Shown here: piece after piece, positions 8,729 to 18,095 of the stretch
Numbering within the stretch: the first letter of the stretch is position 1
How the letters are laid out: every line of letters starts with the position of its first letter
From: Marinobacter halodurans
Lineage (GTDB): Bacteria; Pseudomonadota; Gammaproteobacteria; Pseudomonadales; Oleiphilaceae
DNA length: 64,000 nt
NCBI RefSeq assembly: GCF_004327985.1
Contig: NZ_SJDL01000011.1
Coordinates: 62,001 to 126,000, forward strand
Reading direction: 5' to 3'
Translations under genes and position numbers: made by a program
The notes under the pieces: model-generated
The model's database searches: none
Told to the model about the DNA's origin: nothing
Seen by the model: only the letters and a program-made list of their open reading frames with translations

Positions 8729-10090
8729 CTACTTGCCGATGCAGAAGCTGCTGAAGATCTTGCCCAGCAGATCGTCCGGGGTCATGGCCCCGGTGACTTC
8801 GCCAAGTGCATCCTGGGCCTGGCGTAAATCCTCGGCCAGCAGCTCACCGGCGCCGTAACCCTCGAGTTGGGCCTGCCCCTGTTGCAGGGACGCCTGGGCC
8901 TGTTCCAATGCCACCAGGTGTCGTCGCCGGGCCAGGAAACCGCCCTCGGTGGTGGTGGCGTACCCCATGCAGGCTTTCAGGTGTTCCCGCAGGGCGTCGA
9001 TGCCGTCGCCCGCCTTGGCGGCAATCCGAACCACAGGCACCGCCTGGCTCTCATCCAGCCCGGCCGCCTCGCCGGTCAGATCCACCTTGTTGCGAATCAC
9101 GGTCAACGGTGCCCCCGTGGATAGCCTGTGGATAAAGTCGGGCCAGATGGCTTCCGGATCAACCGCTTCAGTGGTGGTCGCGTCCACCATCAACAGGATG
9201 CGGTCCGCCTGCTCGATCTCTTCCCAGGCCCGGGCAATGCCGATTTTCTCCACCTCGTCGGGACTGTCCCGCAGGCCGGCGGTATCGATCACGTGGAGCG
9301 GCATCCCATCGATGTGGATATGTTCCCGCAGGACATCCCGGGTGGTGCCTTCAATGGCGGTAACGATGGCCGCCTCCCGGCCGGCGAGGGTGTTGAGCAG
9401 GCTCGACTTGCCGGCATTGGGCCGGCCAGCGATCACCACCCGCATACCATCCCGCAGGATGGTGCCCTGCTGGGCTTCCGCCAGGATCCGGTCGAGATCG
9501 TCCATGATGCTCTGCAGGTCACCCGCCACCTTGCCATCGGCGAGAAAGTCGATCTCCTCCTCAGGAAAGTCGATCGCCGCCTCAACGTAGATCCGCAGGT
9601 GCGTCAGGGCGTCCACCAGGCTTTCTATGCGCTGGGAGAACGCGCCCTGCAAAGACCGCATGGCACAGCGGGCGGCCTGTTCGGAACTGCTCTCGATCAG
9701 GTCGGCAATCGCTTCGGCCTGGGTCAGGTCCATCTTGTCATTCAGAAACGCCCGCTCGGAGAATTCGCCCGGCCGGGCCAGGCGTGCACCGTGTTCGCAG
9801 ACTTCCCGCAGCAGCAGATCGAGGATGACGGTGCCGCCGTGCCCCTGCAATTCCAGGACGTCCTCGCCGGTAAAGGAATGCGGGTTGGGGAAAAACAGAC
9901 CGATGCCTTCGTCGATCACTTGGCCATCACGGTCCAGGAACGGCCCGTAGTGCGCATAGCGGGGCTTCGGCTCCAGGCCCAGCAGCTTCCTGGCAATGGG
10001 CCGCGCCAGCGGTCCGGAGACCCGGATGATCCCCACACCGGCCCGGCCGGGTGCGGTGGCGATCGCAGCAATGGTGTCGTTTACAGTCAT
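8729..10090 (-). CDS. mnmE: tRNA uridine-5-carboxymethylaminomethyl modification GTPase
   Basis: With MnmG, makes the (carboxymethyl)aminomethyl modification at wobble U34 of several tRNAs. 453 residues: N-terminal folate-binding domain ([20 protein letters not shown]), helical domain, and inserted G domain with [12 protein letters not shown] (G1), GTTRD (G2), DTAGLRD (G3) and NKVD (G4). The C-terminus is the family's CIGK, with the catalytic Cys. Family length is normal. The yidC gene lies upstream, separated by a terminator-like hairpin at 10145-10168. The usual partner mnmG is not the next gene downstream. Confidence 0.97.
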   Translation of the reverse strand: MTVNDTIAAIATAPGRAGVGIIRVSGPLARPIARKLLGLEPKPRYAHYGPFLDRDGQVIDEGIGLFFPNPHSFTGEDVLELQGHGGTVILDLLLREVCEHGARLARPGEFSERAFLNDKMDLTQAEAIADLIESSSEQAARCAMRSLQGAFSQRIESLVDALTHLRIYVEAAIDFPEEEIDFLADGKVAGDLQSIMDDLDRILAEAQQGTILRDGMRVVIAGRPNAGKSSLLNTLAGREAAIVTAIEGTTRDVLREHIHIDGMPLHVIDTAGLRDSPDEVEKIGIARAWEEIEQADRILLMVDATTTEAVDPEAIWPDFIHRLSTGAPLTVIRNKVDLTGEAAGLDESQAVPVVRIAAKAGDGIDALREHLKACMGYATTTEGGFLARRRHLVALEQAQASLQQGQAQLEGYGAGELLAEDLRQAQDALGEVTGAMTPDDLLGKIFSSFCIGK

Positions 10091-10135
10091 CGGCGGTAGT
10101 CCGGTTTGGCAACAGAGAAACCGTTTTCAGCATCC

Positions 10136-10168
10136 TAAACGAAAACAGGGCTCACTGCGGAGCCCTGT
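10136..10168 (-). terminator. terminator-like hairpin between yidC and mnmE
   Basis: Stem ACAGGGCTC / GAGCCCTGT with loop ACTGCG. On the minus strand it is followed by TTTCGTTT. It would end the rpmH-rnpA-yidD-yidC transcript, or attenuate mnmE. Confidence 0.75.
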
Positions 10169-10187
10169 CTCGGATCTGGCATCGGGG

Positions 10188-11897
10188 TCAGGCCTTGCTG
10201 CCGACGCCCTCCGCCTGGATCTTGCGGGTGATGTAGTACTGCTGGGTAATGGACAGCACGTTGTTCACCAGCCAGTACAGGACCAGACCGGCCGGGAACC
10301 ACAGGAAGAAGATGGTGAAGACAAACGGCATGGCCTTCATCACCTTGGCCTGCATGGGATCCGGCGGTGTCGGGTTGAGGCTCATTTGTACGAACATGCT
10401 GATGCCCATCAGGATCGGCAGCACGAAGTACGGGTCCATCACCGACAGGTCGTGAATCCACAGGAAGAACGGGGCGTGGCGCAGCTGCACGCTCTCGAAC
10501 AGGACCCAGTACAGCGAGATGAAGACCGGCATCTGCACCAGGATCGGCAAACACCCCCCGAGCGGATTGATCTTCTCGCGTTTGTACAGCGCCATCATTT
10601 CCTGGGACATACGCTGGCGATCGTCGCCGTACATTTCCTTGAGGCGTTGCAACTGGGGGCCGACGGCACGCATCCGTGCCATGGAGCGATAACTGGTCGC
10701 CGACAGCTTGAAGAACAGGGCCTTGACGGTACAGGTCAGCAGGATGATCGCGATCCCCCAGTTACCGAAGATACTGTGGAACCAGTTCAGGACAACGAAG
10801 AGCGGGGTGGCAATAAAGAACAGCCAGCCGAAGTCGACGGTCCGGTCCAGGTTCGGAGCGACGTTTTCCAGACGATCGATGATCTTGGGCCCGACGTAGG
10901 CGCGTGCCCCGATCTCCGCCTGCTCACCCGGTGCGACGGTCGTTGCGCTGCTGACGAAGCCCATCACGTTCAGGTTGTTACGCTGGGTGGTCTGATACTT
11001 ATGCTTGGTGTCCGGATCGGGAATCCAGGCACTGAGGAAGTAATGCTGCAGGAAGGCGACCCAACCCCCTTCCGCGGTCTGGTTGATGGGAGCCTCCTTG
11101 AGGTCATCCAGGCTGTACTTTTCGTACGGATCCTGGTTGGAGCTCAGCACCATGCCCAGGAACGAGCGGATCCCGACGCTCTTCTGCGCCGTGGGATCCG
11201 GGCTGTTGTCCCGCACGATCTTGCCGGCAAAGTTTGCCTGCCAGGGGCTGTCGGACTGGTTATCCACCAGGTAGCGGACATCGATCTCGTAACTGTCACG
11301 CTTCAGCGTGTAGCGCTTGGTGATCTTGACGCCCTTGTCGGTGGTGTAGTTCAGGTCGACGGTCAGGCTGTCGGTTCCATTTCCCAGGGTGTAGTTGGTC
11401 TGCGCAGCGGAGTAGGTCGGCACCGGCCCGTTGCTGGGGGCGTCAATGCCATCGCGGCCGATCAGGCTGCTTTCCATCACGTAGGTGCGGGTGGCGTTGT
11501 TCTGCAGGAGCTCCAGGGGATTGGGTCTGTCCAGCGACTCCTTGTACTTGAGCAGCGACGCACGGGTGATGTTACCGCCCTGGAGGTTGATACTCAGGTC
11601 AAGGACATCGGTCCGGATGTCAATCTTCTGTCCGTTGTCAGCAGCCTTGACGGAGGAGCCTGCAACCTGGGTCTGGCCCTGATCTTCGGGCGTGGCGAAC
11701 TCGTTGCTGCCAGTCTGGCCGGTAGCCTGCTGTTGCCCGGAACCCGAGGACAGCGACGGGGAGGAGGTGTCGGTCGCCTGCTGGCTTTGCGCCACCGGTT
11801 CAGTCGGCGTCTGGTGATAATCTTCGTTCCAGGCGAGCACCATCATGTAACTGACAATGGCAAGGCCTACCCAGAGGATCGTGCGTTGAATATCCAT
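10188..11897 (-). CDS. yidC: membrane protein insertase YidC
   Basis: Inserts and folds inner-membrane proteins, alone or with SecYEG. 569 residues: first transmembrane helix at the N-terminus (MDIQRTILWVGLAIVSYMMV), a Ser/Gln/Thr-rich linker, a large periplasmic domain (about residues 60-340), then the Oxa1/YidC core with five helices from about residue 350 (FHSIFGNWGIAIILLTCTVK; GCLPILVQMPVFISLYWVL; FSVM-type cytosolic hairpin; WLVNNVLSITQQYYITRKI). The hydrophilic-groove Arg is in the helix after FGNWG. Lies 3 bp after yidD, in the conserved rpmH-rnpA-yidD-yidC unit. Confidence 0.97.
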   Translation of the reverse strand: MDIQRTILWVGLAIVSYMMVLAWNEDYHQTPTEPVAQSQQATDTSSPSLSSGSGQQQATGQTGSNEFATPEDQGQTQVAGSSVKAADNGQKIDIRTDVLDLSINLQGGNITRASLLKYKESLDRPNPLELLQNNATRTYVMESSLIGRDGIDAPSNGPVPTYSAAQTNYTLGNGTDSLTVDLNYTTDKGVKITKRYTLKRDSYEIDVRYLVDNQSDSPWQANFAGKIVRDNSPDPTAQKSVGIRSFLGMVLSSNQDPYEKYSLDDLKEAPINQTAEGGWVAFLQHYFLSAWIPDPDTKHKYQTTQRNNLNVMGFVSSATTVAPGEQAEIGARAYVGPKIIDRLENVAPNLDRTVDFGWLFFIATPLFVVLNWFHSIFGNWGIAIILLTCTVKALFFKLSATSYRSMARMRAVGPQLQRLKEMYGDDRQRMSQEMMALYKREKINPLGGCLPILVQMPVFISLYWVLFESVQLRHAPFFLWIHDLSVMDPYFVLPILMGISMFVQMSLNPTPPDPMQAKVMKAMPFVFTIFFLWFPAGLVLYWLVNNVLSITQQYYITRKIQAEGVGSKA

Positions 11898-11900
11898 AGG

Positions 11901-12188
11901 TTAATGTGTCGGCTGTTTTGTTTGGTAAGAACAATGTGTGTGGTGCTTATCCTGGCCGTGATCGCGGTCGCATACCGGCGGTACCGGATCATATCCTCCC
12001 GCAGTCCACGGATGACAGCGCAGTAATCGTCGAATCGTCAGATAGCCGCCGCGCAGAATACCATGTCTTTCAATCGCTTCCAGTGCGTAAGCGGAGCATG
12101 TGGGGTAGTGGCGGCAATGGGACGCCATGAGGGGGCTGATGGCATACCGGTAAAACCGGACCGGGAGGAGGACGAGCTGTCGTATCAT
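11901..12188 (-). CDS. yidD: membrane protein insertion efficiency factor YidD
   Basis: 95-residue YidD/DUF37 protein, amphipathic and membrane-associated, aiding YidC-dependent insertion. The conserved core [20 protein letters not shown] followed by [20 protein letters not shown] is complete, including the conserved Cys and Tyr residues, as is the C-terminal [19 protein letters not shown] His-rich tail extends past the usual end. It lies between rnpA and yidC. Confidence 0.95.
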   Translation of the reverse strand: MIRQLVLLPVRFYRYAISPLMASHCRHYPTCSAYALEAIERHGILRGGYLTIRRLLRCHPWTAGGYDPVPPVCDRDHGQDKHHTHCSYQTKQPTH

Positions 12189-12206
12189 GAGATCCGGTAC
12201 CCCTGG

Positions 12207-12581
12207 TCAGCCGGAGGCAGTATCTGCTCGTCGGGCCTTGCGCCGCAAGCGCTGCCACAGCTCATTGAGAATTCGATGAGTGGCCGGGTTGTCGAGTTCA
12301 GCCAATCCCTGCCGCCCCAGGACAACGATGTCCATGGCGGGCAAATCCGTTTGCTGGCGAAATGTTTCGCGCACAAGCCGTTTCATGCGGTTGCGCTGGA
12401 CGGCCAGCTTCAGGTTTTTCTTGGAGAAAATCAAACCAATCCTGGCGTGCCCAAGCGTATTGGGCGTGGCCAGGATCAGGAAATGCCGGTGAGGCACTCG
12501 GACAGTGACCTGACTGAATACCCCACTGTAATCACGGGGTTTGAGCAGACGGTCCTGCTTGGTAAATCGCCGGTCCGGCAT
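12207..12581 (-). CDS. rnpA: ribonuclease P protein component
   Basis: Basic protein subunit of RNase P, which removes 5' leaders from pre-tRNAs. 124 residues with the family core: RLLKPRDYSGVF at the start, GLIFSKKNLKLAVQRNRMKR (the RNR motif that contacts RNA) and LVRETFR after it. Basic throughout, typical length. Follows rpmH by 19 bp in the usual order. Confidence 0.96.
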   Translation of the reverse strand: MPDRRFTKQDRLLKPRDYSGVFSQVTVRVPHRHFLILATPNTLGHARIGLIFSKKNLKLAVQRNRMKRLVRETFRQQTDLPAMDIVVLGRQGLAELDNPATHRILNELWQRLRRKARRADTASG

Positions 12582-12600
12582 TGCGACCTGTCAGTCTGAA

Positions 12601-12735
12601 TCAGGCAGACAGGCGGGCACGACCCTTCGCGCGACGACGTGCAATGACCTTGCGGCCGTTGGCAGTAGCCATGCGGGCACGGAAGCCGTGAACGCGCTTA
12701 CGCTTCAGGACGCTGGGTTGAAACGTTCTTTTCAT
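12601..12735 (-). CDS. rpmH: 50S ribosomal protein L34
   Basis: 44-residue L34, full length: [20 protein letters not shown] at the start and [16 protein letters not shown] at the end. The frame is open upstream to 12810, but MKRTFQPS is the invariant family start. First gene of the rpmH-rnpA-yidD-yidC unit, transcribed away from oriC. Confidence 0.98.
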   Translation of the reverse strand: MKRTFQPSVLKRKRVHGFRARMATANGRKVIARRRAKGRARLSA

Positions 12736-12859
12736 GATATCGATCTCACACTGGTGATGTATGGAAAACGGAATCCGGGCTCTGGCTGCCAGTACCGGCT
12801 CCGGGTTCAATTCGGTCCCGGAAACTTGTCAAAAAATGAACAGCCAAAATAGGAGCGGG

Positions 12860-12888
12860 ATTTTAGACAAATGAGTCCCGGAATTCAA
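12860..12888 (-). promoter_or_regulatory. predicted rpmH promoter
   Basis: Minus strand: TTGAAT (12888-12883), 17-nt spacer, TAAAAT (12865-12860). This gives a leader of about 115 nt before rpmH. A second -35-like TTGACA lies at 12832-12827 but has no good -10. Confidence 0.6.
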
Positions 12889-13597
12889 TCGTTATGGTTC
12901 CGGAATGCGGGATTTACGGAGCTGGTACCTCAAAGCGGCGGGACTGGCGACAGGGTGGAGGTGGTTCAGCCGTCATAACCAATAACTTCATAATGTTCTT
13001 TTCTTATTTAAGAGAATTAAGACAGTTACTGTTACTGTTAGGTCGAGGGATATCTGTGGAAAAGCCAAAATTTCCTATGGGTTCCAGTTGTTTGTCGCAT
13101 TGAGAAGGTTGGGTGTAACCGCCCCTGGACCTTGGGGATAAGCCGTCACTGTTTTGGGGAAAAGTAGCTCCTGTCATCCGGCATCGAGTTATTCATGGTT
13201 TCGGGCTCAGGTTGTGCACAGTGTTGTTGACGGGGTGCTCACAGCCTCCTGTGGAAAACTTTTTTACGGCAAATTTCTGTACACAAGCCAGTGCGTAAGT
13301 CTCTACTTTTTTGATAAACATGGAAAAAGATATTAACAGGGTGTTTATGGGCCTGTCGGAAGGTCTTTTGTTGGCGGGCTTCCACGCGTAAAATGAGCGG
13401 TTATTCAGGCTTTCCAACCGCATCCGTTGCTGTCGACTCTGGATAACTCGCCGTTTGGCGATGTTGTCGAGGTTCGTTTGTGTGTAACGTGACGCTGTTA
13501 CCCGGCAACGGTGGCGCAGTGATGCGAATAGAAGAAGGCCATTCGTTTTCTATCGTCCTTGGTTCAGGGATTGGATACGCATTGGAGGCAGGCTGTC
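12889..13597. other. oriC: presumed chromosomal origin oriC between rpmH and dnaA
   Basis: Position between rpmH and dnaA is that of oriC in pseudomonads. An AT-rich segment at about 12971-13032, including GTTACTGTTACTGTTA, could be the unwinding element; another is at 13257-13340. DnaA-box-like words: TGTGGAAAA at 13055-13063 and 13250-13258 (TTTTCCACA type), TGGGGATAA at 13133-13141, TTGTGCACA at 13212-13220, TCTGGATAA at 13438-13446. None is a perfect TTATCCACA. The dnaA promoter must also lie here; I could not fix it. Confidence 0.75.
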
Positions 13598-15079
13598 GTG
13601 CCGCAAAGTATCTGGCATCAGTGTCTTGACGTGCTACGGGACGAGTTTCCCGCACAACAGTTCAACACCTGGCTTCGTCCCCTGCAATCCGATCACCGGG
13701 ACGATCAGTTGATGCTGTTCGCGCCGAATCGCTTCGTGATGGACTGGGTCAATGAGAAGTACCTGCGCCGGATCGAGGAAGTACTCAAGGATCTGCAGGG
13801 TGGCCAGGCGCCGCGTATCAACATGAAGGTTGGGTCGGCCCCGGTGCAGGGCGAGCCGGTCAAGCGGTCGGCGCCCCCGGCTCCGGTTGCGGGGCAGGAC
13901 GACAGCGTGGGTCCGGTGAGTGAGGAAGAGAAAGGCGTTGCGGCCACGGTTGTTGATCGTCCGTCGCTGTCGGCAACTTCGAGCAGGAATCCGACGCGGC
14001 CCACTTCTCCGGCAGCGCCTGAGCGTCGCCGGGTGCAGGTGGAAGGCGATATCAAGCACCAGAGCTTCCTGAACGAGAGTTTCACGTTTGAAACCTTCGT
14101 CGAGGGCAAGTCGAACCAGTTGGCACGGGCAGCGTCGATGCAGGTTGCGGAAAACCCCGGCGGGGCCTATAACCCATTGTTCCTGTATGGTGGTGTGGGT
14201 CTGGGGAAAACCCACCTGATGCATGCCGTGGGCAACGAAATCGTGCGCCGCAATCCCCGGGCCAAGGTGGCCTACCTGCGCTCCGAACGGTTCGTGGCGG
14301 ATATGGTTAAGGCACTCCAGCTCAACGCCATTAACGAGTTCAAGCGCTACTACCGGTCGGTGGACGCGCTGCTGATTGACGATATTCAGTTCTTCGCCCG
14401 CAAGGAACGGTCGCAGGAAGAGTTTTTCCACACCTTTAATGCGCTGCTTGAGGGTGGGCAGCAGGTGATCGTGACCTGTGACCGCTTCCCCAAGGAAATA
14501 TCCGATATGGAGGAGCGCCTCAAGTCCCGCTTTGGCTGGGGGTTGACCGTCATGGTGGAGCCGCCCGAGCTGGAGACGCGGGTCGCCATCCTGATGAAAA
14601 AGGCGGAACAGGCGAATGTGCGTCTGAGCAGCGAGGCGGCTTTCTTTATCGCCCAGAAAATCCGTTCAAACGTTAGGGAGCTAGAAGGCGCTCTCCGTTT
14701 GGTGATAGCGAATGCTCACTTCACTGGACAGGAAATTACGCCTCCTTTTATCCGGGAGAGCCTTAAGGACCTGCTGGCGCTGCATGAAAAGCAGGTCAGC
14801 ATCGACAATATTCAACGCACCGTGGCAGAGTACTACAAGATTAAGGTGGCGGATCTCCTGTCCAAGCGGCGGACCCGCTCGGTGACCCGCCCCCGCCAGG
14901 TGGCGATGTCCCTGGCCAAGGAGCTGACCAATCACAGTCTGCCGGAAATCGGCGACGCGTTCGGCGGGCGCGATCACACCACGGTGCTGCATGCCTGCAA
15001 GAAGATCGTTGAATTGCAGGAATCGGATGCCAACATCCGGGAAGACTACCAGAATTTCATGCGGTTACTGACAACCTGA
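13598..15079 (+). CDS. dnaA: chromosomal replication initiator DnaA
   Basis: Binds DnaA boxes and opens oriC. 493 residues: domain I ([20 protein letters not shown]), a variable Pro/Ser-rich linker (about residues 95-150), AAA+ domain with Walker [11 protein letters not shown] and Walker [10 protein letters not shown], and a C-terminal DNA-binding domain with the signature [16 protein letters not shown] chose the GTG at 13598, with GGAGG 9 nt before it and a match to pseudomonad DnaA N-termini; the frame is open back to a TTG at 13559 but that has no site. dnaN follows after 50 bp. Confidence 0.97.
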   Translation: MPQSIWHQCLDVLRDEFPAQQFNTWLRPLQSDHRDDQLMLFAPNRFVMDWVNEKYLRRIEEVLKDLQGGQAPRINMKVGSAPVQGEPVKRSAPPAPVAGQDDSVGPVSEEEKGVAATVVDRPSLSATSSRNPTRPTSPAAPERRRVQVEGDIKHQSFLNESFTFETFVEGKSNQLARAASMQVAENPGGAYNPLFLYGGVGLGKTHLMHAVGNEIVRRNPRAKVAYLRSERFVADMVKALQLNAINEFKRYYRSVDALLIDDIQFFARKERSQEEFFHTFNALLEGGQQVIVTCDRFPKEISDMEERLKSRFGWGLTVMVEPPELETRVAILMKKAEQANVRLSSEAAFFIAQKIRSNVRELEGALRLVIANAHFTGQEITPPFIRESLKDLLALHEKQVSIDNIQRTVAEYYKIKVADLLSKRRTRSVTRPRQVAMSLAKELTNHSLPEIGDAFGGRDHTTVLHACKKIVELQESDANIREDYQNFMRLLTT

Positions 15080-15129
15080 TCCCATTGCGTATCCTATAAC
15101 TCTCAACCGACAAGCAGAATCCGAGTGCC

Positions 15130-16233
15130 ATGAAACTGACGATCAGCCGAGAATCTCTCCTTACCCCGCTGCAATCCATTGCCGGCGTGGTGGAACGCAA
15201 ACAGACAATGCCGGTCCTGTCCAACGTGCTGCTGGTAGCCGAGGACAATACCCTGACCCTGACCGGCACCAACATGGAAGTGGAACTGGTCGCGCGGATT
15301 ATGCCGGTGCACGTGGATCAGCCGGGCCGGATCACGGTGCCGGCCCGCAAGCTTTCGGATATCTGCCGGGCATTGGGCGACGAGTCGCCGATCGAGCTCA
15401 ACCTGGAAGGGGATCGGTTGCACCTGCGCAGCGGTGCCAGCCACTTTACCCTGTCGACGCTGCCGGCCGAGCATTTCCCGAACGTGGAAGACGATGAAGA
15501 GAGTTTTCGGCTGGAGCTGGCGCAGGCGGACCTGCGCAACATGCTCGATGCCACGGCGTTCGCCATGGCGCAGCAGGACGTGCGCTATTACCTGAATGGC
15601 CTGTTGCTGGAGGTCGATTCCGAGCACCTGCGTGCGGTGGCCACAGACGGTCACCGGCTGGCGTTGTCCGGACTGGGCGTGTCCACCGGGATCAGCGAGG
15701 CCCGTCAGGTGATCGTGCCGCGCAAGGGGGTGCTGGAGCTGGCGCGGCTGCTCGACGACGTGCAGACGCCGGTAACCCTGGTTTTCGGCGCGAACCACCT
15801 GCGGGCGACCATCGGCGCCTATACGTTCACGTCCAAGCTGATCGAAGGCAAGTTCCCGGACTACAACCGCGTGATTCCTCGGGGCGGCGACAAGACCATG
15901 CTGGCTGACCGCGCAACGCTTAAGAACACGCTCCAGCGGGCGGGCATCCTGTCCCATGAGAATATCCGCGGTGTGCGACTGAGCCTGGCCTCGGGCGAGC
16001 TGCAGATTTTTGCCAACAACCCGGACCAGGAACAGGCTGAAGATGCCATGTCTGTGGATTATCAGGGCGAGGGACTGCAGATCGGCTTCAACGTGGGTTA
16101 CCTGGTCGACGTGCTCAATGCCCTCGATGAAGAGCAGGTCAAGATTACGTTGTCCAATCCGAACAGCAGTGCCCTGATCGAGGCCCAAAATGACCCCAGC
16201 TGTCTGTATGTGGTCATGCCCATGAGGCTGTAA
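15130..16233 (+). CDS. dnaN: DNA polymerase III beta subunit (sliding clamp)
   Basis: Ring-shaped processivity clamp for DNA polymerases. 367 residues, standard length, three tandem clamp domains: MKLTISRESLLTPLQSIAGV at the start, LNGLLLEVDSEHLRAVATDGHRLA in the middle and the family C-terminus YVVMPMRL. Between dnaA and the ABC1-kinase gene. Confidence 0.98.
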   Translation: MKLTISRESLLTPLQSIAGVVERKQTMPVLSNVLLVAEDNTLTLTGTNMEVELVARIMPVHVDQPGRITVPARKLSDICRALGDESPIELNLEGDRLHLRSGASHFTLSTLPAEHFPNVEDDEESFRLELAQADLRNMLDATAFAMAQQDVRYYLNGLLLEVDSEHLRAVATDGHRLALSGLGVSTGISEARQVIVPRKGVLELARLLDDVQTPVTLVFGANHLRATIGAYTFTSKLIEGKFPDYNRVIPRGGDKTMLADRATLKNTLQRAGILSHENIRGVRLSLASGELQIFANNPDQEQAEDAMSVDYQGEGLQIGFNVGYLVDVLNALDEEQVKITLSNPNSSALIEAQNDPSCLYVVMPMRL

Positions 16234-16345
16234 AGTAATGGGCTCCTGGCGACCGGAGCACCGGTCGTCGGCCCAATCAGGGTGAACCCAAAGCCCCGGG
16301 GATCACTGGGTGGTTCCCGTATCCGAATCAGGGAGGCAGCCTGCT

Positions 16346-17608
16346 ATGGTGGTTAACGGCATCAAGGGCGCATTGCGCATCGGTCAGACACTGTCGGTGT
16401 TGGGCCGGACGGGGATCAACTGGCTGCGGGGCGATCGCCCTCCCACACCGCGCCTGCTTCGTCAGACCTTCGAGAAGCTCGGGGCGACCTACATCAAGCT
16501 GGGCCAGTTCATCGCCAGCTCCCCCACCTTTTTCCCTGCCAGTTACGTGGAAGAGTTCCAGCTATGCCTGGACCGCACCCCTGCGCTGCCGTTCAGTGTG
16601 ATGCGCCGTATCCTGCGGGAGGAACTCAAGGTGCCGCTGGAGTCCGTTTATGCCGAGATCGATCCGGTGCCTCTGGCATCCGCCTCGATTGCCCAGGTCC
16701 ACGCGGCGAAACTGGTGACCGGCGAAGACGTGGTCATCAAGATCCAGAAGCCGGGCGTGGAGAATATCCTGCTGACGGATCTGAACTTTCTTTATGCGTC
16801 GGCCCGCATTCTGGAAACGCTTGCGCCGAAGCTGTCCTGGACGTCGCTGTCCGGTATCGTCGAGGAAATCCAGCGCACCATGATGGAGGAATGCGACTTC
16901 ATCAAGGAAGCCAATAATCTCAAGACGTTCCGCCAGTTCCTGCTGGATACCCACAATGTGGATGCCGCAGTGCCTCAGGTCCATGAGCAGTGGAGCACCC
17001 GTCGTGTGCTCACCATGGAACGTTTCCATGGCGTACCGCTGACGGACCTGGAAACCATCCGCACCGTGACCTCTGACCCCGAGCGCACCCTGATCACCGC
17101 AATGAATACTTGGTTCTCCAGCCTGACCCAGTGCGAGTTTTTCCACGCCGATGTGCACGCCGGAAACCTGATGGTATTGAAGGACGGTCGCGTGGGCTTT
17201 ATCGACTTCGGTATTGTCGGGCGTATCCGGCCGGATACCTGGCAGGCCGTTTCCGATTTCATCTCTGCGGTGATGGTCGGTCACTTCGAAGGAATGGCGG
17301 ACGCCATGGTCCGTATCGGTGTGACTCACGAAACCATCGATGTGAATCAGTTGGCCGACGATCTGCGCCGACTCTACAACCAGATGGATCGAATGGTTCC
17401 GGATACGCCCTACGCGGCCGAAGAAGCCGAGGATGAAGTGAACAACATCCTGATGGACATGGTGAAGATCGGCGAATCCCACGGCCTTCATTTTCCGCGG
17501 GAGTTCGCTCTGTTGATCAAACAGTTCCTGTACTTCGACCGTTACGTTCATATTCTGGCGCCGGAGATGGATATGTTTATGGACGAGCGACTGAACATGC
17601 TGCATTGA
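16346..17608 (+). CDS. ABC1/AarF/UbiB-family atypical kinase
   Basis: 420-residue ABC1 (ADCK/UbiB) protein kinase-like protein. Diagnostic parts: TYIKLGQFIASSPTFFP (KxGQ motif), ASIAQVHAAKLVTGEDVVIKIQKPG (Ala-rich loop and lysine), EECDFIKEANN, HADVHAGNLMV (catalytic loop) and GFIDFGIVGR (DFG). Members support ubiquinone or other lipid metabolism as ATPases/kinases; the substrate here is unknown. It lacks the two C-terminal transmembrane helices of canonical UbiB, which is also longer. The ATG at 16346 has GGGAGG 9 nt upstream and is preferred over the GTG at 16310. Its place between dnaN and recF, which normally adjoin, is unusual. A terminator containing a parS-like site follows. Confidence 0.88.
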   Translation: MVVNGIKGALRIGQTLSVLGRTGINWLRGDRPPTPRLLRQTFEKLGATYIKLGQFIASSPTFFPASYVEEFQLCLDRTPALPFSVMRRILREELKVPLESVYAEIDPVPLASASIAQVHAAKLVTGEDVVIKIQKPGVENILLTDLNFLYASARILETLAPKLSWTSLSGIVEEIQRTMMEECDFIKEANNLKTFRQFLLDTHNVDAAVPQVHEQWSTRRVLTMERFHGVPLTDLETIRTVTSDPERTLITAMNTWFSSLTQCEFFHADVHAGNLMVLKDGRVGFIDFGIVGRIRPDTWQAVSDFISAVMVGHFEGMADAMVRIGVTHETIDVNQLADDLRRLYNQMDRMVPDTPYAAEEAEDEVNNILMDMVKIGESHGLHFPREFALLIKQFLYFDRYVHILAPEMDMFMDERLNMLH

Positions 17609-17651
17609 TGTCCTCTCCTCCTCTTGTGGGCCGACAATTGGGCTGATCGTT

Positions 17652-17678
17652 AAAAGGTTCCACGTGGAACCTTTTTTT
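17652..17678 (+). terminator. terminator after the ABC1-kinase gene, stem contains a parS-like site
   Basis: Perfect 24-bp palindrome (AAAAGGTTCCAC and its complement) running into seven T. The symmetric T/A tracts could allow termination in both directions. The stem core is the parS-like word described at 17656-17671. Confidence 0.8.
17656..17671. other. parS: parS-like ParB-binding site, inside a terminator
   Basis: GGTTCCACGTGGAACC. The inner 14 bp GTTCCACGTGGAAC equals the pseudomonad parS core; only the outermost bases differ from TGTTNCACGTGNAACA. About 4 kb from the dnaA start, where centromere sites cluster in relatives. Confidence 0.75.
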
Positions 17679-18095
17679 ATGGCTTCGATAAGGACTTGGC
17701 TGCACAGTGCCTTCAAGCTGAGCTGGAGGCGACGCGATCAAGGACAATGACATGGCGGTGGCGACCTTTCGCGGAGGAGGCCGCACCGGACGACCCAACT
17801 GGCCGCCATGCACGCACGGGTTAAAGAAACAGATCTCGATATCCCGCGTTCTTCGAAGAATCCTGGTGGGAAGAAGTTGCTACCTGCGCTCCTTTCCTTC
17901 CTCTCATTGACCCGGTCGACGGGTACCGATTTGCGTTGGAAGGCAGTCCATCCCTGGCGCGAAGGATGATGGGCGGAAGGCTGGCTCAGTTTGACGTGCG
18001 AGGGGAAAGGGACTCTCGTTAATACCCTGCCCTCAGGCCGCCTGAACCGGTAGACTAGGTCGTCGCTTCTATTCCTCAACGGATTCCAGTGGTGC
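17679..18095. other. intergenic region upstream of recF
   Basis: About 417 bp with no supportable gene. Contents: a perfect palindrome TTCTTCGAAGAA (17849-17860), a small hairpin ACCCG/CGGGT near 17909, and possible promoter words upstream of recF (TTGACG near 17991; TAGACT near 18050) that do not form a well-spaced pair. A 52-codon plus-strand frame from 17752 resembles nothing known. dnaN and recF are usually adjacent, so this and the kinase gene look like an insertion. Confidence 0.4.

Noticed and set aside
9996-12026. Plus-strand open frame of 676 codons over mnmE and yidC
   Set aside because: Antisense to two certain genes; Gln/His/Asp-rich composition typical of GC-rich shadow frames; no family resemblance.
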